This document shows positions 12,397 to 21,926 of a DNA stretch of 64,000 bases, in pieces (within the stretch, counting starts at the first letter, position 1; the number at the start of each line of letters is the position of its first letter). Position numbers and translations under genes: made by a program. Origin of the DNA: CBDCGS01 sp965216915 (GTDB taxonomy: Bacteria > Pseudomonadota > Alphaproteobacteria > UBA828). The stretch lies in NCBI GenBank assembly GCA_965216915.1, contig CBDCGS010000007.1, positions 124,001 to 188,000 of the forward strand, read 5' to 3'. Below the pieces are notes generated by a model, which saw nothing but the letters and a program-made list of their open reading frames with translations, made no database searches and was not told the DNA's origin.

Positions 12397-13719
12397 ATGA
12401 AAAACGACAAATTCGATCGGGGAATTGATCGCCGCGGGTTTTTGCGCGGAAGCGCGGCGGGGGCGGCGGCCCTCTCGCTTGCGGGGAGCGGCGCGTTTAG
12501 CCGGTCTGCGCGGAGCGCCGACTGGTCCGGCGAGACACTGCGGTTCATGATCATCAATCCACACGCAGGGTCGATCGAGCCGCTCTCCCAGGGCTTCAAC
12601 GCCCGCACGGGCGCTACCGTCGAAGCGGTGAAGGTGCCGTACGATCAAATCACGGCGCAATCGACTCTCGACGTGATGTCGGGTGCGAACGAAATCGACG
12701 TCTTCCAATATTGGTATGTGGACAAGGAAGCACTCGTCCGTGATGGCGTGTTGATGGACGTGACCGACCGGATCGAGGCTGAAAAGGCCGATATCGATCC
12801 CGACGATTTTCTCGGCTCGCTCTACGATGCCTATACGCTGGTCGGTGGTCGCCGTTACGGCTTGCCCTATGACGGCGACACCCACGTGCTCTTCTACAAT
12901 AAGGAGATCCTCGACCGGAACGGCCAGAAGCCGCCGGCGACATGGGACGAATACAACGCCGTCGTCAAGGCAGTCTCGGATGCGGAGAGTGCGAACGGTA
13001 TTTATGGCTGCCTGCTCATGTGCAAGCAGTTCCCGATTATCCTTTGCTCGACCTTTGCAAACCGTTTGGGTGGCTACGGCGGCGATTTCCTCGATGCCTC
13101 GGGCAAGCCGGCGCTCGCCAGCGATGCCGCGATCGGTGCGGCCCAGGCGATGCTCGATGCCGGGCCGCACGCCGTGCCGACGCCGCTCGAGACCGAGTTC
13201 GGCAATTCGATCCCGGTGTTCCTTAGCGGCGGCGCCGCCATGATCGAGTTCTGGACCGACCTCGGGACCTGGGCGCAGGATGCCGAGCAGAGCCAAATCG
13301 TCGACAAGTGGGGCGTCGTGCCGATGCCGGTGGCGGCCGGCAACACCGTCAATCGGCCTGCGATGAATGCCGGCTGGGCCTTCGGTGTTTCCGCGGGCTC
13401 GAAGAACCCCGAGATGGCATGGGAGTTCGTGCGCATGGCGTCGAGCAAGGACTTCCACGTCGAGGTGCTGACCAACAACTCGACCGGGGTCGACCCGACA
13501 CGCCGCTCGGCGATGCCCGCCTATCGCGAGTTCGCTCCGTTGCAGGCGGATGCCGTGGAGCGGGCAATCGATGACGCATTCCCGTGGCCGACCAAGCCTG
13601 ATTCGCCCAAGCTCATGCAGGCGCTCACCGACGAGCTTGGCTTGATGATGGCCGGTGAGAAAACCGCCGAACAGGCGATGACCGACGCTCAGGCGAACTG
13701 GGAGCAGACGCTCGGTTAG
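12397..13719 (+). CDS. ABC transporter sugar-type substrate-binding protein, Tat-exported
   Basis: A 440-residue periplasmic binding protein of the cluster B / UgpB-MalE type. The N-terminus has a twin-arginine signal (RRGFLRGSAAGAAALSLAG), implying export after folding. The mature part shows the family pattern: an initial strand with LRFMIINPHAGS, YDQITAQSTLDVMSG, AWEFVRMASSKDFHVEV and DSPKLMQALTDELGLMMAGEKTAEQAM. GGGAGACTGAGTC precedes the ATG. It heads an operon with two permeases, a GMC dehydrogenase pair and an ATPase. A strong stem-loop follows the stop codon. The ligand is unknown, but the dehydrogenase neighbours suggest a sugar, polyol or sugar acid. Confidence 0.92.
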   Translation: MKNDKFDRGIDRRGFLRGSAAGAAALSLAGSGAFSRSARSADWSGETLRFMIINPHAGSIEPLSQGFNARTGATVEAVKVPYDQITAQSTLDVMSGANEIDVFQYWYVDKEALVRDGVLMDVTDRIEAEKADIDPDDFLGSLYDAYTLVGGRRYGLPYDGDTHVLFYNKEILDRNGQKPPATWDEYNAVVKAVSDAESANGIYGCLLMCKQFPIILCSTFANRLGGYGGDFLDASGKPALASDAAIGAAQAMLDAGPHAVPTPLETEFGNSIPVFLSGGAAMIEFWTDLGTWAQDAEQSQIVDKWGVVPMPVAAGNTVNRPAMNAGWAFGVSAGSKNPEMAWEFVRMASSKDFHVEVLTNNSTGVDPTRRSAMPAYREFAPLQADAVERAIDDAFPWPTKPDSPKLMQALTDELGLMMAGEKTAEQAMTDAQANWEQTLG

Positions 13720-13736
13720 GTCACGTGATCGTGCGC

Positions 13737-13771
13737 GAGGGCGTGGGGTGATGCGGCGCCGCCACGCCCTC
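13737..13771 (+). promoter_or_regulatory. Stem-loop after the binding-protein gene
   Basis: A perfect 10-bp stem GAGGGCGTGG / CCACGCCCTC with a 15-base loop lies between the binding protein and the first permease. There is no T-run, so a role in mRNA 3' end protection or partial attenuation is more likely than termination. Confidence 0.5.
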
Positions 13772-13787
13772 CCCGCTACTTCCTGGC

Positions 13788-14750
13788 GTGCCATCTGAAC
13801 GCGGGCGCGACGCGTTGAGCGCGCCGGCGGTTGGCGGTCTGCCCGCTCCTGCGCGGAGGCGCCGGCGACGCTTCGATCGTCGTCGCCGAACTGCGTGGGG
13901 TGTCGTGGTCCCGCTGATTGCGGGGCTCTGTGTCTTCGCGGTCTATCCGCTTGTCTATCTGATCCTACTGTCCTTCTCCGAGTCGAACCTCGGCACGCCG
14001 TTCCGCGGCTGGGTTGGCTGGGAGAACTACGGCGACGCGATCAACGAGGCGAAATTCACGGCTTCGCTCGCCCGCTCGACCTTCTTCGCGCTGCTAACCA
14101 CGGCCGTCTCGATCGTGCTCGGCATCGGCGTCGCCTATCTCGTCGACAAGGCGGTGCGCGCCCGTCAGGTTCTCCGCACCTTGATCCTTCTGCCGTTGAT
14201 GACGCCGCCGGTCACCGTCGCGATCATGTGGCAGCTCTTGTTGATGCCGAAGGGCGGCTGGCTCAACAGCTTCCTGATGGATATGTCGCTGGTTGCGAAG
14301 CCGGTCAGCTTCATCGGCTCGCCCGACTACGCCTTTCCCTTTCTTTGCCTGGCCGACATCTGGCAATGGACGCCCTTCGTCGCGCTCATGGTCTACGCGG
14401 CGCTCCAGACCCTGCCCGACGATATCTACGAGGCGGCGAAGATCGATGGCGCGGCCGGTCCGCGGCTCTTCTGGTCGATCACGCTGCCAATGTTGGCGCC
14501 GGCGCTCCTTGCGATCGCCGTGCTCAAGCTGGTGATCGCCTTCAAGGTGTTCGATCTCGTATTCGTGCTGACCGGTGGCGGTCCGGGCCAGGCGACGACG
14601 GTCTCGAGCTTCTACATCTACCGGGTGGCGATCCAGCAGTTCGATATCGGCGCGGCGGCGACCCAGACGATTATCTTCGCGATCGTCGTCGGCTTGATCA
14701 CGATCCCGTTCACGGTGGCGCACGATTTCGCCGAAAAGCGCCTCTCATGA
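13788..14750 (+). CDS. ABC sugar-type permease, MalF/UgpA-like
   Basis: A 320-residue inner-membrane permease with about six transmembrane helices and the EAA loop EAAKIDGAAGPRLFWSITLP that docks on the ATPase. The N-terminus is Arg-rich and cytoplasmic. The GTG start at 13788 is weakly supported; a TTG at 13815 is an alternative. Its stop overlaps the next permease start (ATGA), so the two are translationally coupled. Confidence 0.9.
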   Translation: MPSERGRDALSAPAVGGLPAPARRRRRRFDRRRRTAWGVVVPLIAGLCVFAVYPLVYLILLSFSESNLGTPFRGWVGWENYGDAINEAKFTASLARSTFFALLTTAVSIVLGIGVAYLVDKAVRARQVLRTLILLPLMTPPVTVAIMWQLLLMPKGGWLNSFLMDMSLVAKPVSFIGSPDYAFPFLCLADIWQWTPFVALMVYAALQTLPDDIYEAAKIDGAAGPRLFWSITLPMLAPALLAIAVLKLVIAFKVFDLVFVLTGGGPGQATTVSSFYIYRVAIQQFDIGAAATQTIIFAIVVGLITIPFTVAHDFAEKRLS

Positions 14751-15601
14751 ACCGCGCCGCGACAAGTCGCGAGCTGCTGCATGCGGGGCCGGTCAGCCCC
14801 TGGACAATGCTGCGCTGGGCGGCGACGGCCGCGGTGGTTCTGTTCTTCATTTTCCCGATGATCTTCATGTTCATGGTCTCGATGAAGACCCAGCCCGATA
14901 TCGCGAGCGGCGGCTTCCTACCGGAGCAGTGGTTCTGGCAAAATTATCCGGATGCGTGGAACTCGGTCGCGGTTGCGACCTATCTGCGCAACTCGGTGAT
15001 TGGCGCGGCATGTGGTGCGCTGATCACGCTCCTGATTGCCGTGCCCGCGACCCACGCGATCGTGCGTTACCGGATCGGCGGCAAGTTTCTACCGGCATTG
15101 ATCCTCGCGACCTATGTGGCGCCGCCCATCGTCGCGCTCTTTCCGCTCTTTTTCCTGCTGCGTTCCATCGGCTTGCTCAACACGCTTGGTGGGCTCGCCT
15201 TGGTCTATGGCTTGATGAATCTGCCGGTCGCATTTTGGTTGTTGTCGAGCTTCGTCCGCCGGCTGCCGGAAGAGCTGGAGGAGGCGGCGCGGATCGACGG
15301 TGCCGGCTACTTCACGGTGCTATTTCGAATCACGATCCCCCTGCTGCTACCCGGCATCATCAGCACCGGGATCATCTGCATGATCCTTGCTTACAACGAA
15401 TTCCTGCTCGCGGCGTTTCTCTCGCGGAGCGAGAGCACACAAACCCTTCCCGTCGGCCTCTCGCTCTATCAAGGGGACCGCCAGCTTCGCTACGGGCAAA
15501 TGTCGGTCGCTTCGCTCATCGGCATCGTCCCCGTGTACATCCTGGCGATGTTCTTTCAGCGCTGGTTGATCCGCGGTTTGACGAGTGGCGGTGTGAAGTG
15601 A
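14747..15601 (+). CDS. ABC sugar-type permease, MalG/UgpE-like
   Basis: A 284-residue second permease with six predicted membrane spans and the EAA motif EAARIDGAGYFTVLFRITIP. The start ATG at 14747 overlaps the previous stop by four bases, which fixes the start over longer upstream extensions of the frame. It forms the heterodimeric channel with the 13788 product. Confidence 0.92.
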   Translation: MNRAATSRELLHAGPVSPWTMLRWAATAAVVLFFIFPMIFMFMVSMKTQPDIASGGFLPEQWFWQNYPDAWNSVAVATYLRNSVIGAACGALITLLIAVPATHAIVRYRIGGKFLPALILATYVAPPIVALFPLFFLLRSIGLLNTLGGLALVYGLMNLPVAFWLLSSFVRRLPEELEEAARIDGAGYFTVLFRITIPLLLPGIISTGIICMILAYNEFLLAAFLSRSESTQTLPVGLSLYQGDRQLRYGQMSVASLIGIVPVYILAMFFQRWLIRGLTSGGVK

Positions 15602-15612
15602 CGGAGGTTTCA

Positions 15613-16194
15613 ATGGCTGAACGGGCGGCACGAGACATCGCCGAAACGATGCGTGCGCTGGTCGACACGTTGGTGCCGGGGGATGACCGTTTTCCAAGCG
15701 CCTCGGCCGCGGGCGTCCACGGCGTGGTCGCGGAACGGCTTCGCGCGCAAGCCGGTCGGTCGCAGCTCGATCGGGTGCTCGCCGCGCTCGATTCTGACGC
15801 GCGCCGCTTCGCGGCGTCGAATGCCGCTGAGCGTGGCGAGGCCGTCAAGCGCTTTGAGCATGGGGACCCCGCGCTGTTCGAGGCGCTCCTGACGACGGTC
15901 TATCTCGCCTACTATGAGAGCCCATCGGTCGTGTGCGCGCTTCGCGGACTCGGACGTGCCTACAACGATACGCCGCAGCCCGACGGCTACGCGATGGCAG
16001 CGTTCGACGCGACCGATCCCGCGCAGGCGCCGACGCACACGCGGGGCCGTTATGTGGCAACCGATGAGGTGGCTCGGGTCGATCTTGCGCCGATCGCCGC
16101 GAACCCGCTCGCGCCCGAACGCGTGGCGCGCGAGGCTGGCGTCGAGACCGGGCGCGGCCCGCTCTCGCGCGGCACGCGGGGAGGCGAATCATGA
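15613..16194 (+). CDS. Gluconate 2-dehydrogenase subunit 3-like protein
   Basis: A 193-residue protein of the small-subunit family that accompanies membrane-bound GMC dehydrogenases. Recognisable segments are MRALVDTLVPGDDRFPSAS near the N-terminus and LTTVYLAYYESPSVVCALRG mid-protein. Homologues are often Tat-exported and help the large subunit cross the membrane and bind its cofactor; no signal peptide is visible here. GGAGG lies eight bases before the ATG. Its stop overlaps the start of the large subunit (ATGA), so the two are coupled. Function is assigned mostly from context. Confidence 0.7.
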   Translation: MAERAARDIAETMRALVDTLVPGDDRFPSASAAGVHGVVAERLRAQAGRSQLDRVLAALDSDARRFAASNAAERGEAVKRFEHGDPALFEALLTTVYLAYYESPSVVCALRGLGRAYNDTPQPDGYAMAAFDATDPAQAPTHTRGRYVATDEVARVDLAPIAANPLAPERVAREAGVETGRGPLSRGTRGGES

Positions 16195-17849
16195 CACCCC
16201 CCACAAAACACGATCCGGTCGATGTCGTCGTGGTCGGTGCTGGCCCGGGCGGCGCGATCTCTTCGCTCGTGTTGGCGCGCAAGGGGCTTCGCGTCGTTTG
16301 CCTCGAGCAGGGGCCATGGTTCGGACCGGATCAGCGGCCGCACGACAAGGCGAACTGGGAGTGGCGCCGGTTGACCGACTGGTCCACCGCGCCCAACGTG
16401 CGGAACCAGCCCCACGACTATCCGGTGGAATCGCTCGACGAGAGCACCCTGATGTGGAATGGGGTCGGCGGCGGTACCGTGATCTACACGGCGACTTGGC
16501 CGCGCTACCGTCCATCCGATTTCCGCAAGGGTACCGAGCATGGTTTGGCGCCTGATTGGCCGATCGCTTACGAGGATCTGGCGCCCTTTTTCGAGATGTC
16601 CGATGCGGTGTGCGGCGTCTCCGGTCTCGCCGGCGATCCGGCAATTCCGCCACGCGGGCCGTTTCAGACCCGGCCGCTGCCTCCCGGGCCGCTCGGGCCG
16701 ATCGCGGCCCGCGGTTTCGAAGCGCTCGGCTGGCACTGGTGGCCGATGCCCGTCGCGATCCTCGCTGAGGGGTATGACGGGCGCAACGCGTGCAACAATT
16801 GCGGCAACTGTCAGAGCGGTTGCCCGCGGGGATCGCTGAACGACATGGCAGTGACCCATTGGCCGCAAGCGACGGCCGCGGGGGCAGCGCTGCGCACTGA
16901 CTGTCGGGTCGAGCGGATCGAGACGGATCGCGACGGTCGGGCGACTGGTGTGATTTACGTCGACCGCCACACGGGCGTCCGGCATTTCCAGGCGGCCGAG
17001 GTGGTCATCGTCGCGGCCAACGGTGTGGGAACGCCGCGCTTGCTGTTGCTCTCAGAGAGCAACCGACACCTCAACGGTCTGGCCAACGGATCCGATCAAG
17101 TCGGCCGCAACCTGATGCACCACACCCTCTCGATCGTCGAGTGCTGGGTCGAGGCGCCGACGGATAGCCACATGGGAATCGTCTCGGCGATCGCGATCTC
17201 CGAGGAATTCGCGGAGACAGACACGGCGCGGGGCTTCGTCAACGGTTTCACGCTGCACATCGTGCGCCAGAACGGCGCTGGCTATCAGGCACTTGGCTCC
17301 CATTCCGGCAATCTCGCGCCGTGGGGCGGCGAACACCATGCCTGGATGGCCAAACATTTCGCCCATGGCATGGGCATCTTGGTGGTGGGCGACGATCTGC
17401 CTCGCCCCACGAACCGGGTGACGCTCTCGGAGACGCTGACCGATTCCTCAGGTCTCCCGGCGCCGAAGATCAGCTACGGCATGTGCGAGAACGACGCGCG
17501 GCTGGCCCGCTTTGGCATCGACCGCGCCGTCGAACTCGCCAAGGCGATGGACGCGTGGGATGTCAAAGTCAATCCGTTCCGCAACGAAGAAGGCGTGTAT
17601 GCGCCACCCGCATGGCATTTGCTGGGGACCGCGCGAATGGGCGCCGACCCTGCGGAATCGGTCGTCAATCACTGGCACCAGGCGTGGGATTGCCCCAACC
17701 TTTACATCATCGACGGCAGCGTGATGGCGACGGGCGCGGCGATCAACCCAACCAGCACGATTTGCGCGCTCGCCTATCGGGCGGCACATCACCTGGCCGA
17801 CAACTTCGATGCGGCGCGGCGCACAAGCGGTCCGCTCGCCGATCGTTAG
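16191..17849 (+). CDS. GMC-family FAD dehydrogenase with Fe-S cysteine motif
   Basis: A 552-residue glucose-methanol-choline oxidoreductase that would oxidise an alcohol, sugar or sugar acid. The FAD dinucleotide motif is VVVVGAGPGGA at residues 12-22. The C-terminal active-site pair is His in AWHLLGTARMG and Asn in AAINPTSTI. Cys201, Cys207 and Cys211 are spaced C-x5-C-x3-C in CNNCGNCQSGC, the spacing of the [3Fe-4S] ligands of bacterial FAD-glucose dehydrogenase. It resembles the catalytic subunit of sorbitol/gluconate/glucose dehydrogenase complexes. No cytochrome c subunit is found nearby, so the electron acceptor is unclear. No signal peptide is seen. Confidence 0.9.
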   Translation: MTPPTKHDPVDVVVVGAGPGGAISSLVLARKGLRVVCLEQGPWFGPDQRPHDKANWEWRRLTDWSTAPNVRNQPHDYPVESLDESTLMWNGVGGGTVIYTATWPRYRPSDFRKGTEHGLAPDWPIAYEDLAPFFEMSDAVCGVSGLAGDPAIPPRGPFQTRPLPPGPLGPIAARGFEALGWHWWPMPVAILAEGYDGRNACNNCGNCQSGCPRGSLNDMAVTHWPQATAAGAALRTDCRVERIETDRDGRATGVIYVDRHTGVRHFQAAEVVIVAANGVGTPRLLLLSESNRHLNGLANGSDQVGRNLMHHTLSIVECWVEAPTDSHMGIVSAIAISEEFAETDTARGFVNGFTLHIVRQNGAGYQALGSHSGNLAPWGGEHHAWMAKHFAHGMGILVVGDDLPRPTNRVTLSETLTDSSGLPAPKISYGMCENDARLARFGIDRAVELAKAMDAWDVKVNPFRNEEGVYAPPAWHLLGTARMGADPAESVVNHWHQAWDCPNLYIIDGSVMATGAAINPTSTICALAYRAAHHLADNFDAARRTSGPLADR

Positions 17850-17870
17850 ACGGCACGGACGGGCACGACT

Positions 17871-18950
17871 ATGGCCTCGGTGACAGTCGATAAGGTCTAC
17901 AAATCCTTCGGCCCCGTGGAGGTGGTGCACGGCATCAGCCTCGAGATCGCCGACAAGGAGCTGGTCGTGTTGGTTGGGCCGTCGGGCTGCGGCAAGTCGA
18001 CCCTGCTGCGGATGATCGCCGGCCTCGAAGACATCACCGATGGCGCGATCGCGATCGACGGTGAGGTCGTCAACGACGTGCAGGCCAAGGACCGAAACAT
18101 CGCCATGGTGTTCCAGTCCTACGCCCTCTATCCGCATATGACCGTACGCAACAACATGGCCTTCGGTTTGCGCATGCGGAAGATCCCGAAGGATGAGCAG
18201 GAACGACGCATTCGCTGGGCCGCCGAGGTGCTCGAACTGACCGAATATCTGGGTCGCTATCCCCGGCAGCTCTCTGGCGGTCAACGCCAGCGGGTCGCAA
18301 TGGGTCGCGCCTTGGTGCGCGAGCCGATCGCCTTTCTGTTCGACGAGCCGCTCTCCAACCTGGACGCGCAGCTTCGCGTGCAGATGCGCACCGAGATTCG
18401 TGCGCTCCACCAGCGACTACAAACCACCACAATCTACGTGACCCACGACCAGGTCGAGGCGATGACGCTGGCCGACCGAATCGTGGTGATGCGCGACGGC
18501 CACATCGAGCAGATTGGCGCGCCCGCCGAGGTCTATGATCGACCGGCCAACACCTTCGTCGCCCGCTTCATCGGCTCACCGTCGATGAACATCCTGAGTG
18601 GGCGCGTCGACAGCGCGACCGCCGTGTTCAGCGACGGGCGCACGCTCCCGCTCCCAGAGGGTGCCGCGCTTGGCGACACCGTGTTCTACGGGGTCCGCCC
18701 GGAGGACATGAAATTGAGCGCCGACGGTGAAGGCATGCCATTTGAGATCGATGTCGTCGAGACCACCGGCCGCGAGATCGAGCTGTTCGGACATCTCGAC
18801 GGCAAGCAGCTCTGCATTCTGCTGACTGATCGCAGGGTTGTCCGTCCAGGCGAAACGGTGTGGCTCAAACCGGACTTGGAGCGCGTTCACCTGTTCGACC
18901 CGGCAACGGAGGCACGTATCGATGTGCGGCGGCACCGCGGCCATATCTGA
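17871..18950 (+). CDS. ABC transporter ATPase, MalK/UgpC-like
   Basis: A 359-residue nucleotide-binding subunit with Walker A GPSGCGKST, Q-loop FQSYALYPHMT, signature LSGGQRQR, Walker B FLFDEPLSNLD and the switch His in YVTHDQ. The C-terminal 120 residues (GVRPEDMKL and following) form the OB-fold TOBE domain typical of sugar importers. It closes the operon, separated from its permeases by the two dehydrogenase genes. It energises import of the ligand bound by the 12397 product. Confidence 0.95.
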   Translation: MASVTVDKVYKSFGPVEVVHGISLEIADKELVVLVGPSGCGKSTLLRMIAGLEDITDGAIAIDGEVVNDVQAKDRNIAMVFQSYALYPHMTVRNNMAFGLRMRKIPKDEQERRIRWAAEVLELTEYLGRYPRQLSGGQRQRVAMGRALVREPIAFLFDEPLSNLDAQLRVQMRTEIRALHQRLQTTTIYVTHDQVEAMTLADRIVVMRDGHIEQIGAPAEVYDRPANTFVARFIGSPSMNILSGRVDSATAVFSDGRTLPLPEGAALGDTVFYGVRPEDMKLSADGEGMPFEIDVVETTGREIELFGHLDGKQLCILLTDRRVVRPGETVWLKPDLERVHLFDPATEARIDVRRHRGHI

Positions 18951-19155
18951 CGCCGGCCATGACGGCGCTTTGTCGCCAACAACGATCGTTCCCGCAGAGA
19001 GCACGCTGCTACCTGTGCGGTCATGTGGGTTGGAGATGTCCCAGTGCCTGACCGTTGGCCGGGACCAATGCGCTAAGAGACGATCGTTTCCGGAGCGCGC
19101 CCCAGCCCGGATGGCGACCCGCTCATCGGGGCCGGCGCGTCATCCGGTCGTCGCG

Positions 19156-20070
19156 TCAGCGTGCCGACGTCTGGGCCATGAGTGCGACGCCGCTGATGCG
19201 CAATACCGGCGCGTGCGGATCGGTGACGCCGGTCCTCGTCACCACGCTGTCGAATTGACCGAGAATTCCGACACCGTCGCACTTCACCGCGGCGCGGCTC
19301 GGCGCGGTGATGCCGACCGACCCCATGACGTTGGTCACCTCGATCTCCGTGACGCCGGGGCCAAACTCCGCCTCGCGAAAATCCAGCTCGACCGACCCCA
19401 TCACCGCGATGACACGCAGTTTCTTGGGGACATGCCACGCTCCCCTGCGCTGACTGCTGCTCAGGATTGCCGTGACGCGCCCCGTCGGGGGAACGCTGAC
19501 CGCGCTTCGGTCTGGGGCCGCCGCTCTCACGTGGCTGGCCTCCGGCTCCAGCACCACCCGATAGGCGCGCACCGGCTCGGTGATGTTCTTGACGTGCTGC
19601 GGACCAAGATCCTCGAAGGCCGGAGATAGTTTGTCCCTGACGCTGTCGTGGACGACCCCGGACACTGACACCCCACCCGGCGGCGTGATTTCCTGCATCC
19701 GCGTCGCGATGTTGACACCGTCCCCATAGATGTCGTCGTCCTCCACGATCACGTCGCCGAGATTGATACCGATGCGGAACGCGATTTTTTCACTTTCGTG
19801 GATGCCGGCATTGCGTGCCGCCATCCCGCGCTGAATCTCGGCAGCACATCGCACGGCATCGACCACGCTCGGGAACTCGACGAGGAAGCCATCGCCCATT
19901 AGCTTGACGATGCGGCCCCTGTGCTCGGCGATTTTCGGTTCTGCGAGCTCTGTGCGATGGGCACGGAACCGCGCCAGCGTGCCTTCCTCATCGGCGTGGA
20001 CAAGGCGTGTGTACCCGGCGACGTCAGCGCTGAGTATCGCGACGAGCCTGCGCTCCACCTGCTCTGCCAT
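19156..20070 (-). CDS. Class III adenylate/guanylate cyclase fused to a LiaF-like C-terminal domain
   Basis: A 304-residue cytosolic protein. Residues 5-175 are a class III nucleotide cyclase domain: metal Asp16 in SADVAGYTRL, Asp60 in KLMGDGFLVEF, and the NIATRM transition-state Arg124. After a linker the C-terminal 90 residues (AWHVPKKLRVIAVMGSVELD, then GVTEIEVTNVMGSVGI) match the DUF2154 / LiaF cell-wall-response type beta domain. ATG 20070 gives the canonical family N-terminus (MAEQVERRLVAIL); an in-frame start at 20133 is possible. It presumably makes cAMP under control of the C-terminal domain, an inference from architecture. It stands alone, convergent with the ABC operon. Confidence 0.85.
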   Translation of the reverse strand: MAEQVERRLVAILSADVAGYTRLVHADEEGTLARFRAHRTELAEPKIAEHRGRIVKLMGDGFLVEFPSVVDAVRCAAEIQRGMAARNAGIHESEKIAFRIGINLGDVIVEDDDIYGDGVNIATRMQEITPPGGVSVSGVVHDSVRDKLSPAFEDLGPQHVKNITEPVRAYRVVLEPEASHVRAAAPDRSAVSVPPTGRVTAILSSSQRRGAWHVPKKLRVIAVMGSVELDFREAEFGPGVTEIEVTNVMGSVGITAPSRAAVKCDGVGILGQFDSVVTRTGVTDPHAPVLRISGVALMAQTSAR

Positions 20071-20268
20071 GAGGGCGTCCCGACCGATCGACCAAGGAGT
20101 TTGAAGCGTAACAGGACTTCGCCGGGGGTCCATGGCGTTGTTCGAGCGCGCGTGCCCGGACGTTCCGACGATGATCGGGCGTCGATCAAGCCAACGCCGC
20201 GTGCCGATGCGCGCGCGTCAGGATAGCGCTGCGCGCGGCTGCCCCGTCCCGGCCTAGGAGTGAGGCGA

Positions 20269-21762
20269 TCATGGGGTCTTCATGCACCAGAAATCGTACA
20301 GCGGATAGAACGTGTCCGGGTTTTGCTGCTCGAAGGCCCACCATCCATCCAGATCATTGTCTGCCGGATATCGGTAAAACATCCGGTTCTTGAGGGGCGG
20401 CGGTGGCATGAAGCCGCCAAAAACCAGGCCGAGCTCGCCGAAACACTTTTGCAAATCGGGGATCGAATAGGTGTGTTCCTCGACATGAAACAAAAGGTCA
20501 CGGCAGTTGCTGAGCGAAAAGAAATCGCGGCAGAACGGGTAGACATCCTCGACGCGCCAGACCTCCGAGGGCTTGTGTTTCATGATGAGGTTGCGGCGAT
20601 GCTGCCTGATCTCGTCCAGGCCGGTGGCATCGGTCAAGACGGCATCCCTAAAGCGCGTGATCTCACGCCGCGCGAATGCGCTATAGAGTCCAATATGCAT
20701 GAGTCCGCCGGAGCGGAGGCGGCTCGCCAGAACGCGCCAGCCCTCCAGCGGATCGGCCATGTGGTGAAGCACGCCGACGCTTTCGATGATATCGAACTCC
20801 CGATCGAGGTTCGTCAGATCGAGAATGTCGGCCTGCATGAACGCAACGTTGGTGACGCCGTGCTCGTTGGCCTTGCGGGCGGCGTAGGCGATGCTCTTGC
20901 GACTAAGGTCGATCGCGAGCACCCGCGCATTTGGTCCGTATCCGAGGCCGCAGTGGATGGCCTGGCTGCCGGTCGCACAGCCGGCCAGCAACACGTCGAA
21001 GGGCCGCGTTGTGAATTCTCGCGCGGTCTCACCGAAGTACCGCTCGATCAACGCGCAGCGTGAGCCGACGGGTATCTGGAGGCGACCCGACCAGCGTGGA
21101 TACGGGCTGACCTCATACATCGCGGCGACTTTCAACGAGGTTGGATTTTTCAGCGGGCCGAACGTCTCGATCGATCCGGCGATTTCCGCCTCCTCGCGTT
21201 GTTCACGCCGACGCTCGTCTAGGTAGTCACGGAGAACCTGCGGTGCCTCCTGGAGCAGCGCGCCATCCGCCGCCTCTGACGCGACCTCATCAAGGGGCTC
21301 GTACAGGGCCAAGACAGCAACCGTCTTCCAATTCGCTCCCGACAATCCGCGTTCGAGCACTTCACTCAATTGGGCGCGCCACTCTTCCTCCTCGGGCGAT
21401 ACATAGAACACGTACTCGTTGAGGTGGCACTGGCGCATCAGAGCCACCACGAACCGGGACATAGGGGCATCGTCGAGCCGCTCGGGATCTTTGCAGAGTG
21501 CTTTCCGCAGAGCGGTTAGAACCAACTCGACTTCGGCATCAAGAACGACGTCGCGCGCGAGCTCACTATGAAAGGCGGTGTCGACAAGATGATGGGCACC
21601 GTCCGAAAGCAGCCATGTCGCGACCTCATCCCAACCACGCCTTCGCGCGATCTTGATGGCGGGCATGAGGCGTGGGGGGCTCAGAGCTCCGCGTAGGAGC
21701 GGGCCGAGCGGTGTGCGTTTGACGGCCACTTTCGCGGCGTGAGCAAAAGCATCGAAGGTCAT
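20269..21762 (-). CDS. SAM-dependent methyltransferase with a long helical N-terminal region
   Basis: A 497-residue protein. Residues 1-230 form an uncharacterised mostly helical region with Arg/Glu-rich segments. The class I methyltransferase domain starts near 245, with motif I LLAGCATGSQAIHCGLGYG, an acidic strand-2 end (VLAIDLS), AFMQADILDL and the post-motif DIIESVGVLHHMADP. The C-terminus is Trp/Tyr-rich. Homologues often carry TPR repeats N-terminally; none is obvious here. The substrate is unknown. It is transcribed alone. Confidence 0.82.
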   Translation of the reverse strand: MTFDAFAHAAKVAVKRTPLGPLLRGALSPPRLMPAIKIARRRGWDEVATWLLSDGAHHLVDTAFHSELARDVVLDAEVELVLTALRKALCKDPERLDDAPMSRFVVALMRQCHLNEYVFYVSPEEEEWRAQLSEVLERGLSGANWKTVAVLALYEPLDEVASEAADGALLQEAPQVLRDYLDERRREQREEAEIAGSIETFGPLKNPTSLKVAAMYEVSPYPRWSGRLQIPVGSRCALIERYFGETAREFTTRPFDVLLAGCATGSQAIHCGLGYGPNARVLAIDLSRKSIAYAARKANEHGVTNVAFMQADILDLTNLDREFDIIESVGVLHHMADPLEGWRVLASRLRSGGLMHIGLYSAFARREITRFRDAVLTDATGLDEIRQHRRNLIMKHKPSEVWRVEDVYPFCRDFFSLSNCRDLLFHVEEHTYSIPDLQKCFGELGLVFGGFMPPPPLKNRMFYRYPADNDLDGWWAFEQQNPDTFYPLYDFWCMKTP

Positions 21763-21926
21763 AACGCGAGTGCCTTATCGTCGTGTGAGCGGCAACGCAA
21801 TTGTCTCGCGGGTTAACCTTAAGTGCCAGAGATGTCGGGCACGAAGGGTGCAGGTCTTTCAGGCGATAGGAACCGGCAAAGCGCGACGGATTTATGGTTG
21901 CCGGGCGCGTCGATGGGCCGGCGAGC

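Noticed and set aside
12226..13794. A 522-residue minus-strand frame opposite the sugar binding protein
   Set aside because: It is the antisense shadow of the binding protein and part of the upstream region, with composition typical of GC-rich antisense frames.
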